From Nakamurella sp040546275 (GTDB lineage: Bacteria; Actinomycetota; Actinomycetes; Mycobacteriales; Nakamurellaceae): a stretch of 64,000 nt of DNA. The translations under genes were made by a program, and so were the position numbers. Below the pieces are notes generated by a model, which did no database searches, had not been told where the DNA came from, and was given only the letters and a program-made list of their open reading frames with translations. Below are positions 34,708 to 41,974 of the stretch, one piece after another; within the stretch, counting starts at the first letter, position 1, and the number at the start of each line of letters is the position of its first letter. Where the stretch lies: NCBI RefSeq assembly GCF_040546275.1, contig NZ_JBEPNO010000009.1, positions 151,495 through 215,494 on the forward strand. The letters are read 5' to 3'.

Positions 34708-35367
34708 TTGCAGATCACTTCGCGGCGCCTCCCGGCTCCGAGGAAGCAGGCCGATATCACCTGCCTCGATGTACTCATCGCACCTCTGACGACACGCGCC
34801 TCGTCGACCCGTCCGACGACGGTTCGTGACCACGACCTGGACCTGGTCGCCGTCGGTCACGGCGACCGTCAGGCCTTCCACCGCCTCCATCGCGCCTTCG
34901 CGGCAAAGGTATTCGGATTGGCACGCACGACGATCCGCGACCAGACGATGGCCGAGGACGTCACCCAGGACGTGTTCCTCGAACTGTGGCGCAAGGCGTC
35001 CCGGTTCGACCCGGCCAAGGGATCGGCCAACTCCTGGATCATGACATTGACCAGATCGCGGGCCATCGACCGCATCCGCATGGCCGAGGGCACCCGCGTC
35101 CGGGATACGACCTGGTCGCGGCGTGAGGTCACCCGCGACTTCGACAGCGTGACCGAGACCGTTCTGGCCTCGGCCGATCACCACCAGGTCGGAGCGGCCC
35201 TGTCCACGTTGTCCGCTCTGCAGCAGCAGGCCATCGTGATGACCTACTTCCGGGGGCTGAGCTGCACCGAGGTGGCCACGATGCTCCGCATCCCGACCAG
35301 CACCGTCAAGACCCGATGCCGCGACGGTCTGATCAAGCTGCGCCTGCAGCTGGCCGAGGCGGCGTAG
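34708..35367 (+). CDS. ECF RNA polymerase sigma factor (SigK-like)
   Basis: 219 residues. Region 2 reads DVTQDVFLELWRKASRFDPA then KGSANSWIMTLTRSRAIDRI; region 4 has QQQAIVMTYFRGLSCTEVAT then MLRIPTSTVKTRCRDGLIKL. It is like SigK/ECF19 proteins. The only in-frame start that covers region 1-2 is TTG 34708, which is uncommon, so the true start is uncertain. No anti-sigma (RskA-like) gene follows, although this sigma class usually has one; the next gene is a convergent SDR. The 106-bp stretch before it is AT-richer than its surroundings. Confidence 0.82.
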   Translation: MQITSRRLPAPRKQADITCLDVLIAPLTTRASSTRPTTVRDHDLDLVAVGHGDRQAFHRLHRAFAAKVFGLARTTIRDQTMAEDVTQDVFLELWRKASRFDPAKGSANSWIMTLTRSRAIDRIRMAEGTRVRDTTWSRREVTRDFDSVTETVLASADHHQVGAALSTLSALQQQAIVMTYFRGLSCTEVATMLRIPTSTVKTRCRDGLIKLRLQLAEAA

Positions 35368-35407
35368 TTCCCGGCCCGCCGGCGAGCGCGGCCACCTGCG
35401 CGTACGA

Positions 35408-36160
35408 CTACCAGGCGGTGAACCCACCGTCCACGGTGAGGTCCGTCGCGGTGATGTAGGCGGCTGCCGAACTGAGCAGGAACGCGACGGGTCGGGCGAT
35501 CTCCTCGACCGAGGCCATGCGGCCGATCGGTGTCTGCTCGGCGAACATCGCGTTGAGCTCGAGCGGGTTGTTGACCGTCATCTCGGTCGACGTGTAGCCG
35601 GGGCTGACGGAGTTGACGCGGACGCCGCCGGCCGCCCACTCGACCCCCAGCGCCTTCGTCAGGTGGATCACGCCGGCCTTCGCGGTACAGTAGGCGGCGT
35701 GCGCCAGGCCGCGGTTGATGATGTGGCCGGACATGGAGGCGATGTTGACGATGGCGCCGCCGTTGGCCCGGATGCTCTCGTACTCGGCCTGGCACGAGTA
35801 GAACAAGCCGTCGAGATCGACCTCCATCACCTTGTTCCAGTCGTCGGCCGTGGTGGTCGCGGAATCGCCCGCCATGTCGATGCCCGCGCAGTTCACCGCG
35901 TACCTGACCGGGCCGACGGCCGAAGCGGCCCCTACTGCGGCGAAGACCGCCTCCCGGTCGCGTACGTCGACCGGAAGCACCCTGTGCCCGACACCCGCAG
36001 CGCGGCAGAGAGTTTCGAATGCCGAGTAGTCGGCCAGGGGCTGGTCCAGACACGCCAGGTTCACGCCCTCGGCGGCAAGGACGCCGGCGATCGCGAGCCC
36101 GATCCCCCGCGCGCCACCGGTGAGGACGGCGACCGACCCGGCCTCCAGCGTGGCGATCAC
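35408..36160 (-). CDS. Short-chain dehydrogenase/reductase
   Basis: 250 residues. Cofactor motif AVLTGGARGIGLAIAGVLAA, NAG motif VNCAGIDMAG, Ser in IVNIASMSGH and Tyr/Lys in AAYCTAKAGVIHLTKALGV. It is like gluconate 5-dehydrogenase and related sugar or sugar-alcohol enzymes. The start is GTG 36160, overlapping the stop of a truncated RidA remnant by 4 nt. A MarR gene lies just upstream, so the three form one operon. Confidence 0.9.
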   Translation of the reverse strand: MIATLEAGSVAVLTGGARGIGLAIAGVLAAEGVNLACLDQPLADYSAFETLCRAAGVGHRVLPVDVRDREAVFAAVGAASAVGPVRYAVNCAGIDMAGDSATTTADDWNKVMEVDLDGLFYSCQAEYESIRANGGAIVNIASMSGHIINRGLAHAAYCTAKAGVIHLTKALGVEWAAGGVRVNSVSPGYTSTEMTVNNPLELNAMFAEQTPIGRMASVEEIARPVAFLLSSAAAYITATDLTVDGGFTAW

Positions 36161-36267
36161 GCTTTTCCCGCGGAGCAGAACACGAAGCCGCCGGCGACGA
36201 TCGCCTGGTTGTAGGGGCCGAGGGCGGCGGGTGCTCGATCGGTGGAAACAGCTTGGCGTGCAGTCAC
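36157..36267 (-). pseudogene. ridA: Truncated RidA (YjgF) N-terminal fragment
   Basis: 36 residues starting at GTG 36267: TARQAVSTDRAPAALGPYNQ, then AIVAGGFVFCSAGKA and a stop. This is the exact opening of RidA enamine/imine deaminases, normally about 127 residues. The catalytic Arg and the rest are missing. It lies between MarR and the SDR and overlaps the SDR start by 4 nt, so translation of the remnant may still couple the SDR. It looks like the left part of a gene whose remainder was deleted. Confidence 0.7.
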
Positions 36268-36292
36268 TGTCTCATCTCTCTCTGATGCTGAT

Positions 36293-36736
36293 TCAGTCGA
36301 CGGCAGCGGGTTGTGCAGCATGGAGCGCGGCGGCGCAGGCGTCCAGATCGGCGCGCAGGGCGCGCCGTTGCTTCGGTGACAGCGGAGCGAGCATCTTTTC
36401 CTCGATCTGGGCGACGGCATGGGACACGGCCGCGAGGAGCGTAGATCCATGGGGAGTGAGAGTGATCTGCTGATCCTTTCCAGCGCCGTGAATCTGGATC
36501 AGGCCGGTCGACGTCAGACCCGAGAGCAGTTGGTGTGTGGCCTGTCTCGTGACGAAGACACCTCGGGCGAGTTCGGCGTTGGACAGCCCCGGCCGGTGGG
36601 CCAGCAGCTCGAGGCAGGCGTACTGCGAGACACTGAGGTCGAACTCCCTCAGCCGCGCATCCATCGCCACCCGCAAGGCCCAGGTGACGCGTTTGAGGGA
36701 GTATCCGACCGAGGTGGCGACATCCACTTGACTCAT
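36293..36736 (-). CDS. MarR family transcriptional regulator
   Basis: 147 residues. The winged helix is seen in LSVSQYACLELLAHRPGLSN, then AELARGVFVTRQATHQLLSG and DQQITLTPHG. MarR proteins act as dimers released by small aromatic ligands. A perfect palindrome covers its start codon, which fits autorepression. It leads the operon marR, ridA remnant, SDR on the minus strand. Confidence 0.92.
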   Translation of the reverse strand: MSQVDVATSVGYSLKRVTWALRVAMDARLREFDLSVSQYACLELLAHRPGLSNAELARGVFVTRQATHQLLSGLTSTGLIQIHGAGKDQQITLTPHGSTLLAAVSHAVAQIEEKMLAPLSPKQRRALRADLDACAAALHAAQPAAVD

Positions 36737-36753
36737 GTCAATATCTTGACATG
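36734..36753. promoter_or_regulatory. Perfect MarR-type operator over the marR start codon
   Basis: CATGTCAA, 4-nt spacer TATC, TTGACATG: two 8-bp arms match exactly. The marR ATG lies inside the left arm, so bound MarR would block its own promoter or start. The inner TTGACA is also a good -35 on the plus strand and TGTCAA its mate. Confidence 0.65.
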
Positions 36754-36789
36754 GACTATCGCGTCGGGCTCTGATGAGCGCGTCCCGGC

Positions 36790-37002
36790 TCAGGTTTCCA
36801 TGTTCACCGAGCGCCGGAAGTCGACCAGCATCTGCTCGACACGTTCGTGCAGCGATTGATCATCCGATGCGGCCGTCGCCCGGCTCAACGCTTCCATCAT
36901 CGCGAGCAACTCGCGCCGCTGCCGCGGTCGTTGTGCCGTCACCCTGACCTTCGTCTGGGCCTTCAACTGCTTGTACTGCTGTTCCAGCTTGCTCAGCGCC
37001 AC
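36790..37002 (-). CDS. Small hypothetical coiled-coil protein
   Basis: 70 residues, no family recognised. LSKLEQQYKQLKAQTKVRVT and a second helix (LLAMMEALSRATAASDD) look alpha-helical and the first is heptad-like. The start is GTG 37002 with GGAAG upstream. It follows the PABS-domain gene by 51 bp in the same direction and may be co-transcribed. Charged, soluble, no signal peptide. Confidence 0.55.
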   Translation of the reverse strand: MALSKLEQQYKQLKAQTKVRVTAQRPRQRRELLAMMEALSRATAASDDQSLHERVEQMLVDFRRSVNMET

Positions 37003-37053
37003 ACTTCCTACTTCCGCATCAGTCCCTTCACCGTACGTGCGGCCCTCCGGCGG

Positions 37054-37863
37054 TCAATCCGAGCCGACGCGCCAGGTCTCGTCCGGCGGAGTCGGGGAGC
37101 GCAGGGACGAGGCATCGGTGAGCGGCTCGGCACCATCGAGGAAAGCGGCCAGCTCCGGCCCGGAGAGCGCGATCGGCCGTCCCATCGGACCGTCCTCCGC
37201 GACGATCGTCTCGATCGGCAGCCCACCGGCCGCGGCAGCCGCGATGACCAGGTTGCCGACGGTGCCCCGGTCGTCGCCGTGGACGAGCACTTCGGGGAAC
37301 CATGCGGAAACGGCCGCCACCAACCGGCGCAGATAGAGCGAGTTCGCGGCGCCGGTCGTGTTGACCAGCAGAATTCCGGCCGGCCGCAACACCCTGGCGA
37401 CGTCCGCGAAGAATTCCGCGGTACTCAGGGCGGCGGGCACGCGGCCACCACTGAAGGCATCGAGGACAACGGCATCGGCCGAGTCCGTCGGCAGTCCGGC
37501 CACACCGTCCCGCCCGTCGGCAAGCTCGAGGTCCACCCCGGACCCAGGGGGCAGCGGCAGCCGGGTCTGCACGACACGGAGCAGTTCGGCGTGCGACTCG
37601 AAGACCACCTGGACACTGCCGGGGCGGACCTCGTCGATCCACCGAGGCAGCGTTGCCCCGCCGCCGCCGACGTGCACGACGTCCAGCGGTCCGGGCGGAA
37701 GCGCATCGATGGTCTCGGCCAGTACCTGCACGTACGGGAACTCGAGGTAGGTCGGGTCGTCCAGGCTGACGTACGACTGGCGCACGCGGTCCAACAGCAA
37801 CAACCACCCGCCCGGCCGGTCCTCGTCGGCCAGCAGTTCGACCTCACCCCCGTCTGTCCGCAC
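37054..37863 (-). CDS. Spermidine synthase-like (PABS domain) protein
   Basis: 269 residues. The Rossmann nucleotide fold is LDVVHVGGGGATLPRWIDEV, then VQVVFESHAELLRVV and the acidic ADGRDGVAGLPTDSADAVVL with DAFSGGRVPAALST. This is the decarboxylated-SAM/SAM binding layout of polyamine synthases. Actinobacterial members of this shape are often distant and may not make spermidine. The start GTG 37863 keeps the N-terminal beta domain; longer frames run into the facing gene. Confidence 0.82.
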   Translation of the reverse strand: MRTDGGEVELLADEDRPGGWLLLLDRVRQSYVSLDDPTYLEFPYVQVLAETIDALPPGPLDVVHVGGGGATLPRWIDEVRPGSVQVVFESHAELLRVVQTRLPLPPGSGVDLELADGRDGVAGLPTDSADAVVLDAFSGGRVPAALSTAEFFADVARVLRPAGILLVNTTGAANSLYLRRLVAAVSAWFPEVLVHGDDRGTVGNLVIAAAAAGGLPIETIVAEDGPMGRPIALSGPELAAFLDGAEPLTDASSLRSPTPPDETWRVGSD

Positions 37864-37941
37864 CTGCCCACTGTAGGCAGGGGGCCCGGTGGCGGACCTC
37901 CTCCCTCTGGAAGACCCCGTGCCTCTGGAAGACTCTGCGAG

Positions 37942-38340
37942 ATGAGCACCCTCCCCCTGTCTGAAAGGGCCAGAACCATGTTGGCCCGCCCGAATCCGGC
38001 TGTCATGGGCTGCACCCGTGGCGACGGTCAACCCGTCACGGTGGCCACCTGGTACCTGCTGGAGGACGACGATCGGATCCTGATCAATCTCGACGGCGGC
38101 CGGCGGCGGCTGGAGTACCTGCGGGCGGACCCGCGGGTCAGCCTCACCGTTCTGGACGGGGCTAACTGGGGGACCACCTGCAGCGTGCAGGGCAGGGTTG
38201 TCGATCTCGAGGACGATCCGGAGCTCGTGGGGATCGACCGGCTCTCGACGCACTACCTGAGCATTCCGTACCCGAACCGCGACAGCCCCCGCGTCAGCGG
38301 CCACATCCAGGTCGACGCCTGGAGCAGTTGGCACCTCTAG
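37942..38340 (+). CDS. PPOX-class FMN/F420-dependent protein
   Basis: 132 residues. RARTMLARPNPAVMGCTRGD, RILINLDGGRRRLEYLRADP and VSLTVLDGANWGTTCSVQGR match the split beta-barrel of pyridoxamine-phosphate-oxidase-like proteins. The RRRLEYLRADPRVSLTV stretch is typical of the F420-binding subgroup in actinobacteria. It reduces or binds a small molecule with a deazaflavin cofactor. It is divergent from the PABS gene by 78 bp. Confidence 0.87.
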   Translation: MSTLPLSERARTMLARPNPAVMGCTRGDGQPVTVATWYLLEDDDRILINLDGGRRRLEYLRADPRVSLTVLDGANWGTTCSVQGRVVDLEDDPELVGIDRLSTHYLSIPYPNRDSPRVSGHIQVDAWSSWHL

Positions 38341-38478
38341 CAGTGGGTCCGACCGGCCGCGAGCGGTGGGTTGGAAGTAGGTTCTGGAGGCGCGGCTGTC
38401 CTATCGGACGACGACCGTTCGTAGTACTCATGACGGCACGGAGGTCCGGCCGCACCGACTGACGAGAGGTTCTCCGAG

Positions 38479-39249
38479 ATGACCACCACCGCGCCGACCA
38501 CCACCGGATACGCGGATGTCAACGGCCTGCACCTCTACTACGAGGTGCACGGCGATGGCACCCCGCTGGTGTTGATCCACGGCGGCCTGCTGACCATCGA
38601 CATCAACTTCGCCGGCCTCATCCCGACGCTCGCCGAGTCACATCAGGTGGTCGCGCTGGAGCTCCAGGGCCACGGCCGGACCGCCGACATCGACCGCCCG
38701 ATCACCCCGGCCAACTCGGCCGACGACGTGGTGGCACTGTTGGATCACCTCGGTATCGAACGGGCTCACGTGCTCGGCCACAGCATGGGCGCGGCCGTTG
38801 CCCTGGAACTGGCCGTCAACCACCCGACCCGAGTGCTGTCGGTGGTGCCGATCTCGGGCAGCGTCCGCCCCGAGGGCATGCATTCCGACCTCGGCGACCC
38901 GGCCATGTTCGCTACCTCGACCCGGATGCCCACCGCCGAGGACTTCGGCGAGTTCACGGCGGCCTACCAGCGGTTGTCGCCGCACCCGGAGCACTTCGAG
39001 GAGTTCATGGGCACCATGTCCGCCTCGGCTGCGGACCTGCACGGCTGGTCCGACGAGCAGCTGGCCGGCATCACCGCGCCGGTCCTGATCGTGCTGGGCG
39101 ATCACGACTTCGTCACCCTCGAGCACGCCGCCCTGATGAAGGAGCTGATACCCGGATCGCAGCTCGCCGTCCTGCCGGGCACCACTCACATGCAGGCCAC
39201 GAAGCGGCCTGGCCTACTGCTCCCCCTGCTCGCAGCGTTCCTGGACTGA
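38479..39249 (+). CDS. Alpha/beta hydrolase
   Basis: 256 residues. The nucleophile elbow is VLGHSMGAAVALELAVN (Ser near residue 97), acid in VLIVLGDHDFVTLEHA, and the His in LPGTTHMQATKRPG. The oxyanion segment VLIHGGLLTIDINFAG is normal. It is cytosolic with no signal peptide and is of the general esterase/haloalkane dehalogenase-like group. GAGAGG lies before the ATG. The substrate is unknown. Confidence 0.92.
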   Translation: MTTTAPTTTGYADVNGLHLYYEVHGDGTPLVLIHGGLLTIDINFAGLIPTLAESHQVVALELQGHGRTADIDRPITPANSADDVVALLDHLGIERAHVLGHSMGAAVALELAVNHPTRVLSVVPISGSVRPEGMHSDLGDPAMFATSTRMPTAEDFGEFTAAYQRLSPHPEHFEEFMGTMSASAADLHGWSDEQLAGITAPVLIVLGDHDFVTLEHAALMKELIPGSQLAVLPGTTHMQATKRPGLLLPLLAAFLD

Positions 39250-39292
39250 CATCCTGGCGCCCGACGGCAAAATGACACTTCGTGTCGTTCTC

Positions 39293-39298
39293 TAGGAT
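39293..39298 (+). promoter_or_regulatory. -10 box TAGGAT, leaderless-type, before a 29-codon ORF
   Basis: TAGGAT is followed by exactly 6 nt and ATG 39305. A partial inverted repeat TGACAC, TTC, GTGTCG lies just upstream at 39273-39287. Confidence 0.45.
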
Positions 39299-39304
39299 GC
39301 ACAG

Positions 39305-39394
39305 ATGAGTCGAAGGCAGCCGAACACCGGTGAGCGGTTGCAGACCGCCACCACTGCTGATCACGCTCCCGAAGACGCAGGGGTACAACGATGA
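39305..39394 (+). CDS. Possible leaderless 29-residue ORF coupled to the next gene
   Basis: The peptide is MSRRQPNTGERL, then QTATTADHAPEDAGVQR and a stop. Its stop overlaps the start of the SRPBCC-like gene in ATGA form, a standard coupling arrangement. A TAGGAT box fits the leaderless start. The peptide matches no family I know. It may be a regulatory upstream ORF or a decayed N-terminus. Confidence 0.4.
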   Translation: MSRRQPNTGERLQTATTADHAPEDAGVQR

Positions 39395-39891
39395 TCGCCG
39401 ATCGGTGGGGCGTGAGCGACGACGAGGTCGCACGTCGCTACCCGTGCGACGACCTCGTCCCCACCCCGGTGCTGCAGGCCTGGCGCGGGGTGACCGTCGA
39501 GACCCCGCCCGAGGTCGTGTGGCCGTGGGTCGGCCAGATCAGGCTGGCGCCCTATTCCTACGACCTCATCGACAATCTCGGACGTGGGTCGCCCCGAGAG
39601 CTGCAGAATCTGCCGGAACCGGCGGTTGGCGAGCCGTTCTCGAAGACAGCCGGGCGGCCGATGGGGCGCATCCTTGCCGTGGCCAGGGCCGACCACCTCA
39701 CCGCCCGGATCATGGGCGCCGTGTTGTCCTACGTCCTGGTACCCACCGGGAACAACACCCGGCTGCTGCTCAAGATCGTGATGGCGAACGGATCGCTGAT
39801 CGCGCCGATCGTCTCGATCGGCGATCTGGTGATGGCGCGCCGGCAACTGCTCAATCTCAAGCAGCTGGCCGAGAAGTCCCACCGGGCCTAG
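39391..39891 (+). CDS. SRPBCC/START-like ligand-binding protein
   Basis: 166 residues. VTVETPPEVVWPWVGQIRLA is the standard opening of START/Bet v1-type domains in actinobacteria, followed by SYDLIDNLGRGSPRELQNLP and a strand-rich middle. A hydrophobic C-terminal helix (VMARRQLLNLKQLAEK after SLIAPIVSIGDL) closes the fold. These proteins hold hydrophobic ligands; no catalytic residue is apparent. The start ATG is shared with the stop of the 29-codon ORF upstream. Confidence 0.72.
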   Translation: MIADRWGVSDDEVARRYPCDDLVPTPVLQAWRGVTVETPPEVVWPWVGQIRLAPYSYDLIDNLGRGSPRELQNLPEPAVGEPFSKTAGRPMGRILAVARADHLTARIMGAVLSYVLVPTGNNTRLLLKIVMANGSLIAPIVSIGDLVMARRQLLNLKQLAEKSHRA

Positions 39892-39922
39892 TTTTCTCGA
39901 GGGCGACGGTGGCGCGCCAGGA

Positions 39923-40498
39923 TCAGCCGATCCTGTCCAGGAACGCCAGCACCCTGTCCATCAGGAGACTCGCGGCCGCCGCGTCGTAGGCGGGCAGCGA
40001 GGAATCGGCGAACAGGTGCTCCGGGCCGGGATAGACGAACAGTTCGGCCTTGTCGTTGGAGGCGACAAGCTCCCGGGCGGCGTCGATGTCGCCCTCGCCG
40101 GCGAAGTACGGGTCGGCGTCCATGCCATGGATCTGCACCGGTAAACCTGCCGGCCACGAACCGAACTCCGACACGGGGAGGCAGGAGTAGAAGAACAGCG
40201 CACCCGCAGCACCGGCGCGAGTCTGGGCGAGGCGTTGGGCCGGCATCACCCCGAGCGAGAAACCGGCATACACAAGGGATTCGCTCAGTTCTTGGGCGGC
40301 TGCGACACCACGCTCCATGATGGCGCCGAACCCGGTCTGCGAGGCATAGGCGACTCCATCGTCGAGGTTGTCGAAGGTGTGTCCGTCGTAGAGATCCGGT
40401 ACGTGGACGGTGTGCCCGGCCTGACGCAACTCGGCGGCGAACTCCTCGACACCCTTCGTCAATCCCTGAGCGTGGTGGTACAGCAGGACCTCTGCCAT
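39923..40498 (-). CDS. Dienelactone hydrolase-family protein
   Basis: 191 residues. YAGFSLGVMPAQRLAQTRAG holds the nucleophile, here Ser in place of the usual Cys (GFSLGV rather than GFCxGG). The acid is in IHGMDADPYFAGEGDIDAAR and the His in VYPGPEHLFAD. The family opens lactone or ester bonds in the cytosol. It is divergent from an ArsR-type regulator with 80 bp between the genes, which likely controls it. Confidence 0.88.
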   Translation of the reverse strand: MAEVLLYHHAQGLTKGVEEFAAELRQAGHTVHVPDLYDGHTFDNLDDGVAYASQTGFGAIMERGVAAAQELSESLVYAGFSLGVMPAQRLAQTRAGAAGALFFYSCLPVSEFGSWPAGLPVQIHGMDADPYFAGEGDIDAARELVASNDKAELFVYPGPEHLFADSSLPAYDAAAASLLMDRVLAFLDRIG

Positions 40499-40578
40499 CG
40501 TCTACTCCCCTTGTCGTGAACGAACCGGCGGATGAAACCAGATATTCGGTACGTTCGACCACGGTAGTCTCATCGACC

Positions 40579-41163
40579 ATGGCAGGCAACAGGGAGGTTC
40601 CGGACTACGACCTCGAGGAGACGATCGAGCTCACCACGGCCGAGCAGGTGCGGGCGATCAGCGACCCCCTGCGGACCACCATTCTCGGGCTGCTGCACGA
40701 GCGGGCCGCCTCCGTGACCGAGCTGGCAATCGCCGTCAAACGTCCGAAAAGCACTGTCGCGCATCATGTCAACGTGCTGACCGCTGCCGGTATCCTACGG
40801 GTGGTCCGAACCCGACGGGTCAGAGCAACCCAGGAACGCTACTACGGCCGGGCCGCACGGATGTTCTACGTCGGCCTCGGACGACAGACCAATGGCGTGG
40901 ACCTCCCCATGGACTTCAACGACTTCGAGGTCGCGCAGAAGGAGTCGGCCGCCGCCTACGAAGCCGGGCAGATGCGCTCGTTCATCCGGCACGCCCGGAT
41001 ACCCGACGGGCAGGCGGCGCAGTTCTGGAGACGCATCGACGAGGCGATCCACGAGTTCGACCGCCTCCCCCGCTCGGGCGAGACGACCTACGGATTCGTC
41101 GTTGGGCTCTACCCGATCCACGACTACCCCACCCTGCCGCCGGCCGCGGATCTGGACGTCTGA
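40579..41163 (+). CDS. ArsR-type winged-helix transcriptional regulator
   Basis: 194 residues. VRAISDPLRTTILGLLHERA, then SVTELAIAVKRPKSTVAHHV and NVLTAAGILRVVRTRRVRAT give the HTH-20/ArsR fold. No metal-binding Cys cluster is present, so it probably senses an organic signal. The C-terminal 100 residues are an extra alpha-rich part. TAGTCT lies 8 nt before the ATG. It sits opposite the dienelactone hydrolase gene. Confidence 0.88.
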   Translation: MAGNREVPDYDLEETIELTTAEQVRAISDPLRTTILGLLHERAASVTELAIAVKRPKSTVAHHVNVLTAAGILRVVRTRRVRATQERYYGRAARMFYVGLGRQTNGVDLPMDFNDFEVAQKESAAAYEAGQMRSFIRHARIPDGQAAQFWRRIDEAIHEFDRLPRSGETTYGFVVGLYPIHDYPTLPPAADLDV

Positions 41164-41176
41164 AAGCCCGGAACCA

Positions 41177-41740
41177 CTACGGCAGGCGCAACCCGGCGAC
41201 GAGCAGATCCACCAGACGACGTGCGTCGTACCGGGGGTCGCTGCCCGAGCCGATGCAGAGGTTGCCGACGCCCCACATCAGTTCCAGGGCGTCCAGGTCG
41301 GTGCGGATCTCACCCGCGGTGCCGGCGGCCGCGAGGAGTTCGGCGCAGACCGGCACGAGGCGGTCGAGGAAGTAGGCGTGCAGGTTCTGGAAGGCGGCAT
41401 CATCGGACTGCAGCGCCCCGGCGAGACCGTGCTTGGTGACCAGGAAGTCGACGAACAGATCGATCCACTCACCCAGTGCGGCATGCGGGGAGGTACTGCC
41501 CGCCAGCAGCGTGGGCCCGGCCTCCGCGCAGGCCTGCACCTGATGCCGGTAGACGGCGACGATCAGGTCCGCCCGCGTCGGGAAGTGGCGGTAGATGGTG
41601 GCCACACCCACGCCGGCCCGCGCTGCGATCTCACGCACCGGGGCGTTCACGCCGGACACGACGAAGGCCGCTGCGGCCGCCTCGAGCAGCGACTCCTCGT
41701 TTCGCCTGGCATCGGCCCGCTTGCGCGGGAGCGCCGGCAT
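41177..41740 (-). CDS. TetR family transcriptional regulator
   Basis: 187 residues from Met 41740. Helix-turn-helix: RNEESLLEAAAAAFVVSGVN, then APVREIAARAGVGVATIYRH and FPTRADLIVAVYRHQ. The C-terminal domain matches the TetR_C with LGEWIDLFVDFLVTKHGLAG. The start could also be GTG 41752 or further up through a repetitive Ala/Ser/Pro lead. Two palindromic operators lie between it and the divergent AKR gene, so it likely represses the AKR-LLM pair. Confidence 0.9.
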   Translation of the reverse strand: MPALPRKRADARRNEESLLEAAAAAFVVSGVNAPVREIAARAGVGVATIYRHFPTRADLIVAVYRHQVQACAEAGPTLLAGSTSPHAALGEWIDLFVDFLVTKHGLAGALQSDDAAFQNLHAYFLDRLVPVCAELLAAAGTAGEIRTDLDALELMWGVGNLCIGSGSDPRYDARRLVDLLVAGLRLP

Positions 41741-41770
41741 CGATCCGCTCACGGGGCCGATCCCTGACGG

Positions 41771-41842
41771 TGCCACCGGTTCTGCCGATGCCACCGGTTC
41801 TGCCGATGCCGCTGGGTCGAGCGATACCACTGGGTCGGACCC
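41771..41842 (-). repeat. 18-bp tandem repeat upstream of or in the TetR N-terminus
   Basis: TGCCACCGGTTCTGCCGA occurs twice exactly (41771-41788 and 41789-41806), followed by two diverged copies. If translated from a GTG near 41832 it encodes ASAEPV hexapeptides. Confidence 0.65.
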
Positions 41843-41861
41843 TCCGTCACTCCATTTGCAA

Positions 41862-41878
41862 ACGGAACCATGTTCCGT
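41862..41878. promoter_or_regulatory. TetR-type operator O1
   Basis: ACGGAAC, CAT, GTTCCGT: perfect 7-bp arms in a 17-bp site between tetR and the AKR gene. Confidence 0.6.
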
Positions 41879-41888
41879 ATAGTCCTTA

Positions 41889-41905
41889 ACGGAATCATGA
41901 TCCGT
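41889..41905. promoter_or_regulatory. TetR-type operator O2
   Basis: ACGGAATCATGATCCGT is a near copy of O1 with its centre 27 bp away. Arms ACGGA/TCCGT match. Two sites on nearly the same face suggest binding of two dimers. Confidence 0.55.
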
Positions 41906-41974
41906 TTGTCCATCCTGACAGAACAGGCGATCACGGGCCACCCACTCGTTCCCATCGTCACAGGAGGAACCCCC

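Noticed and set aside
37054..38334. 426-residue version of the PABS protein
   Set aside because: The extra N-terminal 157 residues are antisense to the well-supported PPOX gene; GTG 37863 gives the family length.
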